The notes beneath the pieces are model-generated. The model did no database searches and had not been told where the DNA came from. It was given only the letters and a program-made list of their open reading frames with translations. The translations under genes and the position numbers were made by a program. From the NCBI GenBank assembly GCA_034433615.1, contig DAOUAJ010000226.1, positions 1 to 36,868 on the forward strand: a DNA stretch of 36,868 nt, read 5' to 3'. The stretch comes from DAOUAJ01 sp034433615. GTDB taxonomy: Bacteria; Chloroflexota; Anaerolineae; DUEN01. Positions 25,461-34,457 of this stretch are shown here, piece by piece (position 1 is the first letter of the stretch; each line of letters opens with the position of its first letter).

Positions 25461-26711
25461 TTGACTCGTCTGCGCAAGGGCAACCGCGATCTGATCAAAG
25501 AGATCAACCGCAACCTGGTTCTGAACCTCATCAAAAGCCGGAGCCCTATTTCCCGAACGGAGATTGCCCGCCTTTCGGGTTTGAGCCTAGCCACCGTCTC
25601 GGGGATCACCGCTGAATTCATAGCCAGCGGGCTGGTGCATGAGATGGGGGAGGGCGAGTCCACCGGCGGGCGCCGGCCAGTGCTGCTGCGCTTGAACCAC
25701 CAGGCCGGCTTTGTGGTGGGCGTGAAACTCATGGAGCATGCCCTCACTAGCGCCCTGACCGACCTGGATGCCCAGGTTCTACACCACCGGGTGATGCCGT
25801 TGCCGACCGCTGACCGCCGACCGCCGACCGCCGATGCCATCCTGCCGGTCATCATCCAGGCCATCGAGCAGACCATCCAGGAGTCCCAGGTCGAGCACCG
25901 GCGAGTATTGGGGATCGGGATTGGCATGGCGGGATTGGTGGATGGCCAGACAGGAATCTGCCGCTACTCCCCCTTCTTCGGCTGGCGTGATGTCCAGTTT
26001 GCCGAGCCCATTGCGGCCCACTTTGGATTGCCTGTCTACCTGGAGAACGACGTAAACACCCTGACCATCGCCGAGCAGTGGTTCGGCTACGGCCACGGGG
26101 TAGACCACTTTGTGGTGGTCACCGTAGGGCGGGGGGTCGGCGCCGGCATCGTGGTCAACGGGCAGTTTTATCGGGGGGCGCTGGGCGGCGCGGGAGAGTT
26201 CGGTCACATCACCCTGGTGGAAGACGGCCCACCCTGCGACTGTGGAAAGCGGGGCTGTCTGGAGGCTCTGGCCTCGGACCCGGCCGTGGTGCGCCAGGCC
26301 CGGGCGGCTATTGCCCTGGGGGAGCGAACAGCGCTGGCAGGCTTGGACCCGTTGACCCTGGAGGCCATTGTGGCGGCGGCCGAGGCAGGGGACGGACTGG
26401 CCCAACGCCTGTTGGCCGACTCGGGGCATTGGCTGGGGATCGGCATCGCTACCCTGGTCAATATCCTCAATCCTCAGTTGGTGATCGTGGGGGGCGAGGG
26501 GGTGCGAGCTGGGGAGTGGCGCTTTGACCCTATGCGAGAGGCGATACGGGCCCACGCCTTTGATGGCCTGGCCAATGATCTAAACATCGTCATTGAGCCA
26601 GCTGGGGACGAGACCTGGGCGCGGGGTGCGGCCTGCGTGGTGCTGGGCGAGCTGTTCAAGTCGCCGGTGCAGCGGGAGGAGGCGGTGGGCCTGATGGCGG
26701 CGATGATGTGA
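25461..26711 (+). CDS. ROK-family transcriptional regulator of the glucan locus
   Basis: 416 residues. N-terminal winged HTH (about 13-62: RTEIARLSGLSLATVSGIT), then a sugar-kinase-like ROK domain with GIGIGMAGLVDGQTG, LENDVNTLTIAEQW, GRGVGAGIVVNG, and GAGEFGHI. The zinc site is H249 with C259, C261 and C266 in CDCGKRGCLE. ROK repressors bind sugars or sugar phosphates and usually control the adjacent transport/hydrolase genes, as here. The TTG start is supported by GGAGG 7 nt upstream. A 28-bp heptamer array (25805-25832) is translated within the gene as PTADRRPPTADA (115-126), on the linker before the effector domain. Confidence 0.93.
   Translation: MTRLRKGNRDLIKEINRNLVLNLIKSRSPISRTEIARLSGLSLATVSGITAEFIASGLVHEMGEGESTGGRRPVLLRLNHQAGFVVGVKLMEHALTSALTDLDAQVLHHRVMPLPTADRRPPTADAILPVIIQAIEQTIQESQVEHRRVLGIGIGMAGLVDGQTGICRYSPFFGWRDVQFAEPIAAHFGLPVYLENDVNTLTIAEQWFGYGHGVDHFVVVTVGRGVGAGIVVNGQFYRGALGGAGEFGHITLVEDGPPCDCGKRGCLEALASDPAVVRQARAAIALGERTALAGLDPLTLEAIVAAAEAGDGLAQRLLADSGHWLGIGIATLVNILNPQLVIVGGEGVRAGEWRFDPMREAIRAHAFDGLANDLNIVIEPAGDETWARGAACVVLGELFKSPVQREEAVGLMAAMM
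25805..25832 (+). repeat. Heptamer array captured inside the ROK coding sequence
   Basis: GACCGC(T/C) units start at 25805, 25812, 25819 and 25826. Read one register over they are GCTGACC, GCCGACC, GCCGACC, GCCGATG, the same GCTGA-n-n core as the right arms at 1066-1098 and 13572-13640. Three units (21 bp) keep frame and give a 7-residue peptide period. Confidence 0.8.
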
Positions 26712-26775
26712 AGCTAATCATGTCTTTTTTCGTCTGACTTTCTTCGGTCGCAGAATGAAGTTAAGGGGAAAATCC

Positions 26776-28308
26776 ATGGATACCAAGCTGCATAGTATCT
26801 TGGCTAAGGTCCTTCTCACCACACTGCTTCTCTCTTTAATCCTATTAGTGCTTCCACCCCAGGTTGCGCTTGCCCTCGACGGCGTCTACCACAACCCCTA
26901 TGGCCAGGACGACTTCTACTCGTCTGAGCCAACCGAGCGGTATCCCCGCGATCCCCAGGCTGGCCAAACGGTCTACATCAAAATTACAACGTGGCCCATC
27001 GAGTGGGGACAGGCGGTGTGGTTAACATGGAGCAAAAACGGAGTGCCTCAGCCCAATGTGGGTGCCCAATGGAAGTACAACAGCGGCAACAATAGTTACT
27101 GGGAAGCCTTCTTCGGCCCTTTCGCCAAAGGGGACGACATCACTTACACCGTCCATGCTAACGTCAATGGCACCAACGAAAAGACCATTGGACCTTTCAG
27201 CTTCACCGTCACCGACTGGAGCACTGTCACCAATGTCACCAGCTATACCAACAATACCACCTACGTGCAGTTCACCTTCAACGACGCCAGTGGCGACTTC
27301 ACTCCAGCCATGCGGCTGGCCTTTGTCAGCGATCAGGTCTTCCGGGTGCAGTTCTCGCCCACCGGTCAGGGGTTGAACATCAGCGGCCTTAGCAACTACA
27401 CCGTCTCCGAGGACGCCGCCTACATCACGCTGAGCACGAGCGCACTCAGCCTCAAGGTGCAGAAGACTCCCTACCGCCTCTTTATCTACAAGCCGGACGG
27501 ACAGACGCTCATTGCCAAGGAGTACGACCCGTCCGTCTTCCGCATCTTTGAGTGGTTGACGAACGGCGACACCGCCGTGACCAAGATCGGGACCCACTTC
27601 TACACCCCGGTCAGTGAGCAGTTCTGGGGTTTTGGCGAGCGCTACAATCTGCTGAACCAGCGCGGCAAGGATGTTAACATCTACACCTACGACCAGTACC
27701 TGGACCACGGTGAGCGCACCTATCTACCCATCCCCTTCTTCATCAACAGCGCCGGCTACGGAATTTATCTCAACACAACCTACTACCCTGTCTTCAACAT
27801 TGCCACTTATTTGAGCGACATGTACGGTTTCACCCAAAACACGGGCGGCGGCCTGAGTTCGACGCTGGACTACTACTTCATCTACGGTCCCACCCCTAAA
27901 GAGATCATCCAGCGTTACACGGACATCACCGGAAAACCTCAATTACCTCCCAAATGGGTCTTCGGTCCCTGGATGATGGCTAACGAGTGGGACAAGCAAT
28001 CTGAGGTTCAGGCGCAAATCGACAACACGGATCTCTACGACATCCCGGCCACAGTGCTCGTGATTGAGGCCTGGAGTGACGAGGCTACTTTCTACATCTG
28101 GAACGACGCTCAGTACACCCCCCAAGCAGGTAGCTATTGCTTCACCTACAACGATTTCACTTTCCCCAGCACAGGGAAGTGGCCCAATCCCCGCCAACTC
28201 GTGCAGAATGCCCATGACAAGGGTATACATGTCCTATTGTGGCAAGCGCCGGTGGAAAAGTGGATGAGCACCCCCACACTCAGAAGGACAACGACGAAGC
28301 CTACATGA
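26776..28308 (+). CDS. Secreted GH31 glycosidase, N-terminal fragment (frameshifted)
   Basis: 5' part of a giant alpha-glucan hydrolase. Start ATG 26776 has AAGGGGA 6-7 nt upstream (an ATG at 26755 lacks an SD). Signal peptide about 1-33. Next come an N-terminal beta module, then the GH31 N-domain (VQFSPTGQGLNISGL...), the subsite signature FWGFGERYNLLNQRGKDVNIYTYD, FFINSAGYGIYLNTT, FIYGPTPKEIIQRYTDITGKPQLPPKW, and the barrel up to HVLLWQAPVEK. After K (near 28260) the frame reads non-family residues to a stop at 28308. The next frame resumes the GH31 barrel exactly. One missing base after 28260 (AAG-ATG-GAT) would restore KMDEHPHTQKDND. Catalytic Asp residues lie in the second fragment, so this piece alone is inactive. 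Confidence 0.85.
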   Translation: MDTKLHSILAKVLLTTLLLSLILLVLPPQVALALDGVYHNPYGQDDFYSSEPTERYPRDPQAGQTVYIKITTWPIEWGQAVWLTWSKNGVPQPNVGAQWKYNSGNNSYWEAFFGPFAKGDDITYTVHANVNGTNEKTIGPFSFTVTDWSTVTNVTSYTNNTTYVQFTFNDASGDFTPAMRLAFVSDQVFRVQFSPTGQGLNISGLSNYTVSEDAAYITLSTSALSLKVQKTPYRLFIYKPDGQTLIAKEYDPSVFRIFEWLTNGDTAVTKIGTHFYTPVSEQFWGFGERYNLLNQRGKDVNIYTYDQYLDHGERTYLPIPFFINSAGYGIYLNTTYYPVFNIATYLSDMYGFTQNTGGGLSSTLDYYFIYGPTPKEIIQRYTDITGKPQLPPKWVFGPWMMANEWDKQSEVQAQIDNTDLYDIPATVLVIEAWSDEATFYIWNDAQYTPQAGSYCFTYNDFTFPSTGKWPNPRQLVQNAHDKGIHVLLWQAPVEKWMSTPTLRRTTTKPT

Positions 28309-31300
28309 TCCAGCAGGGTTACGCTGTGGGTGATGGCTCCGGAGGGCAGTACCGTATCCCTGAAGGCCGCTGGTTCGCGAAAAGTCTGGTGCCTGACTTT
28401 ACTAACCTTAACGCCACCGACTGGTGGACCAACTGCAAGCGCGGCTACCTGTTCAACATGAACGGCGTGAGCGTTGACGGCTTCAAGACCGATGGGGGCG
28501 AGTACATCTTCGGGCGCAACCTCACCTTCGCCAATGGTAAGAAGGGCGGTGAGATGCGCAATGCATACCCCGGTTCCTATATAGGCGCTTTCTACAACTT
28601 CGTGCAGAACAAGACGGGGAACAACGGCATCTTGCTGAGCCGGGCGGGGACGGCGGGCGCCCAGGCCTACCCTGCTTACTGGTCCGGTGACGAGCGTTCA
28701 ACTTTCAGTGCCTTTCAGGACTCCATCCGCGCCGGGCTTAGCGCCAGCCTGTCGGGGGTGCCTTTCTGGGGCTGGGATCTGGCCGGTTTTAACGGCGACA
28801 TCCCTACCAAGGAGTTATACCTACGCAGCGCCGCCATGGCGGCCTTCACTCCCATCATGGAGTATCACTCTGAAGCTAGTGGCGATCCTAATCCTTCACA
28901 GGCTCGTTCACCCTGGAACATGGAAGCGCGGCTCAATGATCCTCAAGCCCGCACTGGCTTCGCCAAGTTTGCCAACATCCACATGAACCTGATCCCCTAC
29001 AGCTACAGCGAGGCCAAGCAGACTAGCCTCACCGGCGTCCCCATGATGCGCGCCATGGCCCTGGAGTTCCCCAACGATGCCACCGCGGTTAACCAGGTGT
29101 TTGAATACATGTACGGCAGTCAGCTCTTGGTCGCGCCGGTGGAGACCCAGGGGGCTACGACTAAGGCGGTCTACCTGCCGCGCGGCGAGTGGGTGGACCT
29201 GTGGAACGGCGGTCAGCATAGCGGTCCGACTACGGTGAGCTACTGGGTAGGAAATCTGGAAACTATCCCCGTTTTCGTGCGTGGCGGCGGTATCCTACCT
29301 CTCAATCTTGACAACAACTACGCCCTGGGCGGCTACGTAGGCAACTCGGTGGACAACTATACCCGCTTCACCTTCGCGGTCTACCCATTTGGCAACTCCA
29401 GCTATCAATGGTTCGACGATCCGGTCAATACTATCAAGACTGTGAGCAGCGCCGAGAACTATCTCAACCAGCAGATAACGGTAACTGTGCCTCCAGTGAA
29501 CTGGACAGTGACGCTGCTGGTCAATACCACTGAACCCACCTCTGTTACCGTGGACGGGTCACCACTCACAAGGTACACGGATTTCGCCAGCTTCCAGGCG
29601 GCAAGCAGCGGCTGGTACTACAACTTCGAGGACCAAGACGTCTACATTAAAATCGGTTCCGGCACCGCCACCCGCAGCGTAATTCTGAGCGGGGTCAATA
29701 AGCCAGCCTACGAGGCGGAATTCGAGACGCTGACCAACGTCAGCACCAACACCGACCGCCCTGGCTACACCGGCACCGGCTTCGTGGATGGCTTCGAAAC
29801 CCAAGGGGACGCGGTGACCTTTGACGGCATCGAGGTCTCCCAGGGTGCTACATTCGAGCTGCGCTTCCGTTACAGTGCGGCCAACGCTGGCGGAGCCACC
29901 CGCACGGTCTATGTTAATGGCCAGAAAGTGGGGCGTATCATCTTCCCACAGACGGCCAACTGGGATACCTGGGCTATTGCTTCCCTCAGCGGCAACCTAT
30001 ACCAGAACCGCACTAACATGGTCAAGATTGCCTATGAAGCTGGCGATAGCGGAGCCATGAACCTGGACCACCTGCTGCTGGTAGCCCTGCCTGTCCGCCC
30101 AGCCCGCGAGTATTACCAAGAAGAGGCCATGCTAGGCAACGGCTACGCCTTCGCTCAGGTAGACGCCCGAGGCACCCTTTATGACCTGATGTACCCATTA
30201 GGCATTTACACCGGGATCGTAGTAGAGGGCGCGGATGCATCGGGCACTGAGGGGGTGCAGGTGAACGTCTGGGAATCCCTGGCCGGCGTCGAGGTGGATG
30301 GTAAGACCTATTGGCTCAACCACGGCGACCAGTGGAGCTTCAGCCAGGAGTACGTGACCGATACCGCTGTGCTCAAAAGCACAGCCACCCACAACACGGC
30401 CAACGTGCGAGTGACCCAGTATGATTTCTTCCCCGACGGCATCACCTTCCCAAACAACACCAACGGTCAGCCCATCCGTGGGCTTTATCTCAAGCGGCTC
30501 ATCGTGGAGAATCTGGCCAGCACGGGGCGGGACATTGGCCTCCTGTACTACGCCGACCTGAATATCAACGGCAATCCGGCCCAGGACAGCGTTAGCTACA
30601 AGCCGAACGAGAAGGTCCTTTACTTCTACGACGGCGGCGACAGCGGCAGTGGGCGCACACGCACCTTAGCCTTCGGCCTGCGCCTCAAGTCCACCGGCTC
30701 TGTGCTAAGCGAGAGCTATCAGATTTACAGTAGCGATGGGGCAGGCTTCCTCAAGCAGGTGGCAAACATCCCCGCCGCTAGCAGCCAGGAGTTCGACGTG
30801 CTGATGATGGGCGCCACCTCCACGACGATGAACGCCGACCTGTACAACAGCGACATCGTGCCGGCTGTCAACTGGTTCAACGAGCAGAACATCGGCACCG
30901 TGCAGACCACTACTGAGAACACCTGGACCAGCCTTATCAGCGGCGCGACGGTGATTGACACCCCGGACCCGGTGTACGACGCGAACTACCGGCGTAGTCT
31001 GATCACCACCCTTCTTACTTTTAGCAAGGACACGGGGGCTGTGGCCGCTGGCTTCCACAACGGGGCCTACGCTTACAACTGGCCACGGGACAGTGTCTAT
31101 GCCGCTATGACCTTGGACCGCGCGGGCATCCATGACCTGCCGGCCAAGCATTACGACTGGCTATGGAACAAGGCTGAGCGGGATACTCCTCAGAACGATA
31201 TCGGTGGCGATGGGGTGTATTACCGCTTCTGGTACCAGAAGTATACTATGGATGGTAAGCACGTCTGGGAAAACCCGCAGGTGGACGAGACAGCCATCAT

Positions 31301-32534
31301 CCCCTTCGGCGTCAAGTTTCACTGGGATATGACCGGTGACACGAACTTCCGCTCAATCTACTACCCAATGGTCAAGGAGGCGGCGCTGGTTTCATCGGAG
31401 AACAACCCGCACCTTGGCCTGGACTACAACGAGGCCATGCACCTGATGTTCTCCTATAACATCTGGGAGGACATGTGGGGCATGTTCTTGTATTCAAATG
31501 CCAATGTGGTGGCTGGGCTTGACGCTGCGGCAACGCTGGCCGATCTGGAAGGCCAAACCGCCGATCGGGACACCTTCATCACCCGGCGCGACGACATCAA
31601 GAATATAGGCATCTTGCAGGCCGTGCCGTCTACGGATACAACCAACCCTGGCTTATATTCCTCAGACTACAACCGCTTCTATATGACCAAGGACCTGAAG
31701 AAGTGGTACACCGATCCCAGCAACATCTGGAACGCGATCACTACCGATGCCTCCATGCTGGGCATCGTGGTCCCGTTTAGCGTCCTGTCCGCCGATCACC
31801 CCTGGGTGGTAAACACAGTGAACGAACTGGAGCCAGCCCTAACCGACCTGGCTGAGACCGGCCAGGCAGTGGGCGGTGTGGTGCGTTATCGCCAGGACCA
31901 GGTCAGTCGCTATGGCAGCGTTTACGCCAACTACGGTGACACCTACTACGACGGTGGCCCGTGGATGGTGGCCACCACATGGCTCAGTCAATATTATTTG
32001 GAACGGGCTAACACGGCCACCGGCAGCACCTATGCCAACAAAGCCAGGGCCTACACCGACTGGGTCCTCTCCTACCTGGGCAACGTGGGCATTGGCGCGG
32101 AGCAGGTGGACGAGAACAAAAGTCCTGGTGAGTTCGCTCACCAGGCTGCCTGGGGCAACGGCTGGGAGTCGAATGCCTCCCTCGTGGATAATCTGCTGGC
32201 CTATATCGACTACACCTACAATGCAGCGGGCAACCAGTTCACAGCTTGGCCGAAGATCCCATCCACCTGGAACTTTATCGGTGCCGATGTCAAGCTTAAG
32301 GATGGCAAGTTCCACCTGAAAGTCACCAAGGTTTCGAGCAGCCAGACTCAGGTGGAACTGGCCAACAACACCGCCTCTAACCTGTCAGTGGAGATCTATG
32401 TGCAGACGGATGCTGCTCCCACCAGTGTGACGGGCACGAGCCTGAGCTGGAGCTATAACGCCGCCAATGGACGGGTGAAATTCTATGGCACCCTGAACAG
32501 CGGCGTCTCGGAAACCATCACGATCAATCACTAA
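28239..32534 (+). CDS. GH31 (C-terminal) - CBM35-like - GH15 glycosidase, main fragment (frameshifted)
   Basis: Continuation of the preceding gene; genuine homology begins near 28260 (VDEHPHTQKDNDEAYMI). Numbering from GTG 28239: GH31 nucleophile D85 in GFKTDGGEYIF; acid/base candidate D151 in YWSGDERS; GH31 beta domains to about 480; CBM35/CBM6-like module about 487-610 (YEAEFETL...GTGFVDGF...NLDHLLL). From about 618 a GH15 glucoamylase/glucodextranase follows, with its N-terminal beta sandwich, YNWPRDSVYAAM (about 945-957), a catalytic-acid region NIWEDMWGMF and second-Glu region GAEQVDENKSPGEF (about 1284-1297). With the first piece the intact protein would be about 1,920 residues. It should release glucose from alpha-1,4/1,6 or dextran-like glucans outside the cell. 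GTG 28239 is just the frame opening and has no SD. Confidence 0.85.
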   Translation: MASAGGKVDEHPHTQKDNDEAYMIQQGYAVGDGSGGQYRIPEGRWFAKSLVPDFTNLNATDWWTNCKRGYLFNMNGVSVDGFKTDGGEYIFGRNLTFANGKKGGEMRNAYPGSYIGAFYNFVQNKTGNNGILLSRAGTAGAQAYPAYWSGDERSTFSAFQDSIRAGLSASLSGVPFWGWDLAGFNGDIPTKELYLRSAAMAAFTPIMEYHSEASGDPNPSQARSPWNMEARLNDPQARTGFAKFANIHMNLIPYSYSEAKQTSLTGVPMMRAMALEFPNDATAVNQVFEYMYGSQLLVAPVETQGATTKAVYLPRGEWVDLWNGGQHSGPTTVSYWVGNLETIPVFVRGGGILPLNLDNNYALGGYVGNSVDNYTRFTFAVYPFGNSSYQWFDDPVNTIKTVSSAENYLNQQITVTVPPVNWTVTLLVNTTEPTSVTVDGSPLTRYTDFASFQAASSGWYYNFEDQDVYIKIGSGTATRSVILSGVNKPAYEAEFETLTNVSTNTDRPGYTGTGFVDGFETQGDAVTFDGIEVSQGATFELRFRYSAANAGGATRTVYVNGQKVGRIIFPQTANWDTWAIASLSGNLYQNRTNMVKIAYEAGDSGAMNLDHLLLVALPVRPAREYYQEEAMLGNGYAFAQVDARGTLYDLMYPLGIYTGIVVEGADASGTEGVQVNVWESLAGVEVDGKTYWLNHGDQWSFSQEYVTDTAVLKSTATHNTANVRVTQYDFFPDGITFPNNTNGQPIRGLYLKRLIVENLASTGRDIGLLYYADLNINGNPAQDSVSYKPNEKVLYFYDGGDSGSGRTRTLAFGLRLKSTGSVLSESYQIYSSDGAGFLKQVANIPAASSQEFDVLMMGATSTTMNADLYNSDIVPAVNWFNEQNIGTVQTTTENTWTSLISGATVIDTPDPVYDANYRRSLITTLLTFSKDTGAVAAGFHNGAYAYNWPRDSVYAAMTLDRAGIHDLPAKHYDWLWNKAERDTPQNDIGGDGVYYRFWYQKYTMDGKHVWENPQVDETAIIPFGVKFHWDMTGDTNFRSIYYPMVKEAALVSSENNPHLGLDYNEAMHLMFSYNIWEDMWGMFLYSNANVVAGLDAAATLADLEGQTADRDTFITRRDDIKNIGILQAVPSTDTTNPGLYSSDYNRFYMTKDLKKWYTDPSNIWNAITTDASMLGIVVPFSVLSADHPWVVNTVNELEPALTDLAETGQAVGGVVRYRQDQVSRYGSVYANYGDTYYDGGPWMVATTWLSQYYLERANTATGSTYANKARAYTDWVLSYLGNVGIGAEQVDENKSPGEFAHQAAWGNGWESNASLVDNLLAYIDYTYNAAGNQFTAWPKIPSTWNFIGADVKLKDGKFHLKVTKVSSSQTQVELANNTASNLSVEIYVQTDAAPTSVTGTSLSWSYNAANGRVKFYGTLNSGVSETITINH

Positions 32535-32540
32535 CCGACC

Positions 32541-32572
32541 GCAGGGGTGAGGGGCAACTCCCTCACCCCTGC
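32541..32572 (+). terminator. Intercistronic hairpin after the glycosidase
   Basis: Perfect 13-bp stem (32541-32553 with 32560-32572) and 6-nt loop, 6 bp after the stop. No T-run follows, so it may act as an RNA 3'-end stabiliser or partial terminator separating glycosidase from transporter expression. Confidence 0.6.
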
Positions 32573-32593
32573 CCCTGGTGTTCGGTGAAATCC

Positions 32594-33475
32594 ATGGCCG
32601 GTGAAAAGGGGTTACAAAAGTACACCTGGGTCTCTTTCTTCCTACTCCCCAGTCTGAGCGGGCTGGCACTGTTTACCCTCATTCCGATTCTGGCCTCGCT
32701 GGGGTTGACCCTCTATGAATGGGACCTGCTCACGCCACCTCGGTTCGTTGGCCTGGGTAATTTTCAGCGCCTGATCGGTGACCACAACTTCTGGGTAGCC
32801 CTGGCGCATACCCTTTATTTCATCCTCGGCTACATCCCACTGGTGATGGTCATTGCCCTGGGCGTGGCTGTGCTCTTGAACCAGAAGCTCAGAGGGGTGG
32901 TGCTTTTCCGCACCGCCTTCTTCATCCCGGTTGTCTCTGCCTGGGTGGCTGTTGCATTGCTATGGAAGTGGATCTTCAACCCCAAGTTCGGTATCGTCAA
33001 CTACTTGCTGGGGCTGGTGGGTATCCAGGGGCCGGCATGGCTGTTCGACCCCCAGTGGGCTATGCCAGCCATCATTATCACCAGCGTGTGGAAGGACATC
33101 GGCTTCGTCATGGTGATGTTTCTGGCCGGCCTTCAGGGCATCCCCGCTGAGTACTACGAGGTGGCAGCCATTGACGGCGCGGGCGGCTGGCAACGCTTTC
33201 GTCACATCACGCTGCCCCTGCTGTCGCCAACCACCTTCTTCGCCCTGATCATCTCGCTCATCAACTCCTTCCAGGTCTTCGATCAGGTGTGGATCATGAC
33301 CGGCGGGGGACCGGCCGGGGCAACAAGCGTCTTGGTGGAGCAGATCGTCAAGAACGCCTTTAACTACAGCCGCATGGGCTATGCGGCCACCCTGTCCTGG
33401 GTTCTCTTCCTGTTGGTCTTCACCGCCACGGCTTTACAGATGCATCTGCAGAAGCGTTGGGTGATCTATGATTGA
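32594..33475 (+). CDS. Carbohydrate ABC transporter permease (MalF/UgpA type)
   Basis: 293 residues, six hydrophobic segments (about 13-35, 72-97, 105-128, 153-175, 200-225, 258-280). EAA loop EYYEVAAIDGAGGWQRFRHITLPLLSP couples to an ATPase. GGGPAGAT near the C-terminus is typical of sugar-uptake permeases. No ATPase gene lies in the window, so a shared MsiK/MalK-like subunit is likely (inference). ATG 32594 is taken; GTG 32585 in frame is an alternative, and the SD is weak (GGTGA). It overlaps the next permease by 8 bp. Confidence 0.92.
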   Translation: MAGEKGLQKYTWVSFFLLPSLSGLALFTLIPILASLGLTLYEWDLLTPPRFVGLGNFQRLIGDHNFWVALAHTLYFILGYIPLVMVIALGVAVLLNQKLRGVVLFRTAFFIPVVSAWVAVALLWKWIFNPKFGIVNYLLGLVGIQGPAWLFDPQWAMPAIIITSVWKDIGFVMVMFLAGLQGIPAEYYEVAAIDGAGGWQRFRHITLPLLSPTTFFALIISLINSFQVFDQVWIMTGGGPAGATSVLVEQIVKNAFNYSRMGYAATLSWVLFLLVFTATALQMHLQKRWVIYD

Positions 33476-34355
33476 GACGGCGATCAGGCCTTTGACCAGG
33501 GTCATCAGAGCCAAAACATGGGCTGCGACCGGGATTCTTTCCTCCACCCGGCAAGGGATATTGTACACCATCCTTGTGATCAGTGCGTTGTTCATGATCG
33601 TGCCCTTCTTGTGGATGCTGTCCACATCTCTTAAGGCGGACCAGTACCTGCTGACTATGCCACCCCAGTTCTTCCCCCGGCCATTGACCCTGCACAGCTA
33701 TATCCGGTTGGCCGAGCTGTTTCCCATCGGCCGCATGTTCTTCAACAGCCTGTTCGTGGCCACGCTGACCACCCTGGGTCAACTGGTGACCAGCTCTATG
33801 GCAGCCTACGCCTTCGCCCGCATGCGATTCAGAGGCAGCGACGCCCTCTTCTTGCTTTACCTGGCCACTCTCATGATCCCTTTCCAGGTTACCATCACGC
33901 CCCTCTTTATCCTGATGCGTTATCTCGGGTGGATCAATACCTACCAGGGCCTGCTCCTGCCCGGTGTTTTCAGCGCCTTCGGCACGTTTCTGCTGCGTCA
34001 GTTCTTTCTGACCATCCCCCGGGAACTGGAAGAGGCGGCATTCATTGACGGCGCCTCCCACTGGACTGTCTACTGGCGGATCATCCTGCCCCTAGCCAGG
34101 CCAGCATCGGCCACTCTGGCAGTGTTTGCCTTTATGGGATCGTGGAACGCCTTTTTGTGGCCCCTGTTTATCGTCCGAGACCTTGAGAAGATGACTTTAC
34201 CAGTGGGACTGGCCACTCTGCATGGTCGCTGGCTTACTCAATGGAATCTGGTCATGGCAGGTACGGTGATCACCGTGCTACCTATGCTGGCTGTGTATCT
34301 CCTGGCACAGCAGTACTTCGTTAAGGGTGTTGTCTTGAGCGGTATTAAGGGATAA
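33468..34355 (+). CDS. Carbohydrate ABC transporter permease (MalG/UgpE type)
   Basis: 295 residues with six hydrophobic segments. The first follows a basic cytoplasmic N-terminus (about 30-52). EAA loop ELEEAAFIDGASHWTVYWRIILPLARP. The C-terminus YFVKGVVLSGIKG is the classic MalG-family ending (family: QKYFV-x-G-x-x-x-GAVKG). It is read from ATG 33468 within the end of the previous gene, so the two are translationally coupled, as expected for a heterodimeric permease. The binding-protein gene follows after about 100 bp. Confidence 0.93.
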   Translation: MIETAIRPLTRVIRAKTWAATGILSSTRQGILYTILVISALFMIVPFLWMLSTSLKADQYLLTMPPQFFPRPLTLHSYIRLAELFPIGRMFFNSLFVATLTTLGQLVTSSMAAYAFARMRFRGSDALFLLYLATLMIPFQVTITPLFILMRYLGWINTYQGLLLPGVFSAFGTFLLRQFFLTIPRELEEAAFIDGASHWTVYWRIILPLARPASATLAVFAFMGSWNAFLWPLFIVRDLEKMTLPVGLATLHGRWLTQWNLVMAGTVITVLPMLAVYLLAQQYFVKGVVLSGIKG

Positions 34356-34457
34356 AGCGACCTATGCGTAGAAGGAGGTGGTTAAGGGGAACGCTATCTG
34401 AGTGTTGAACTCTCTCGTATCGGTGACTTTCCGAACAGCTTCAAGGAGGATATGACC

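Noticed and set aside
28254..28260. Programmed -1 frameshift at GGAAAAG
   Set aside because: Not an X-XXY-YYZ heptamer; only one tRNA could re-pair well, no clear stimulatory hairpin was identified, and a one-base deletion is simpler.
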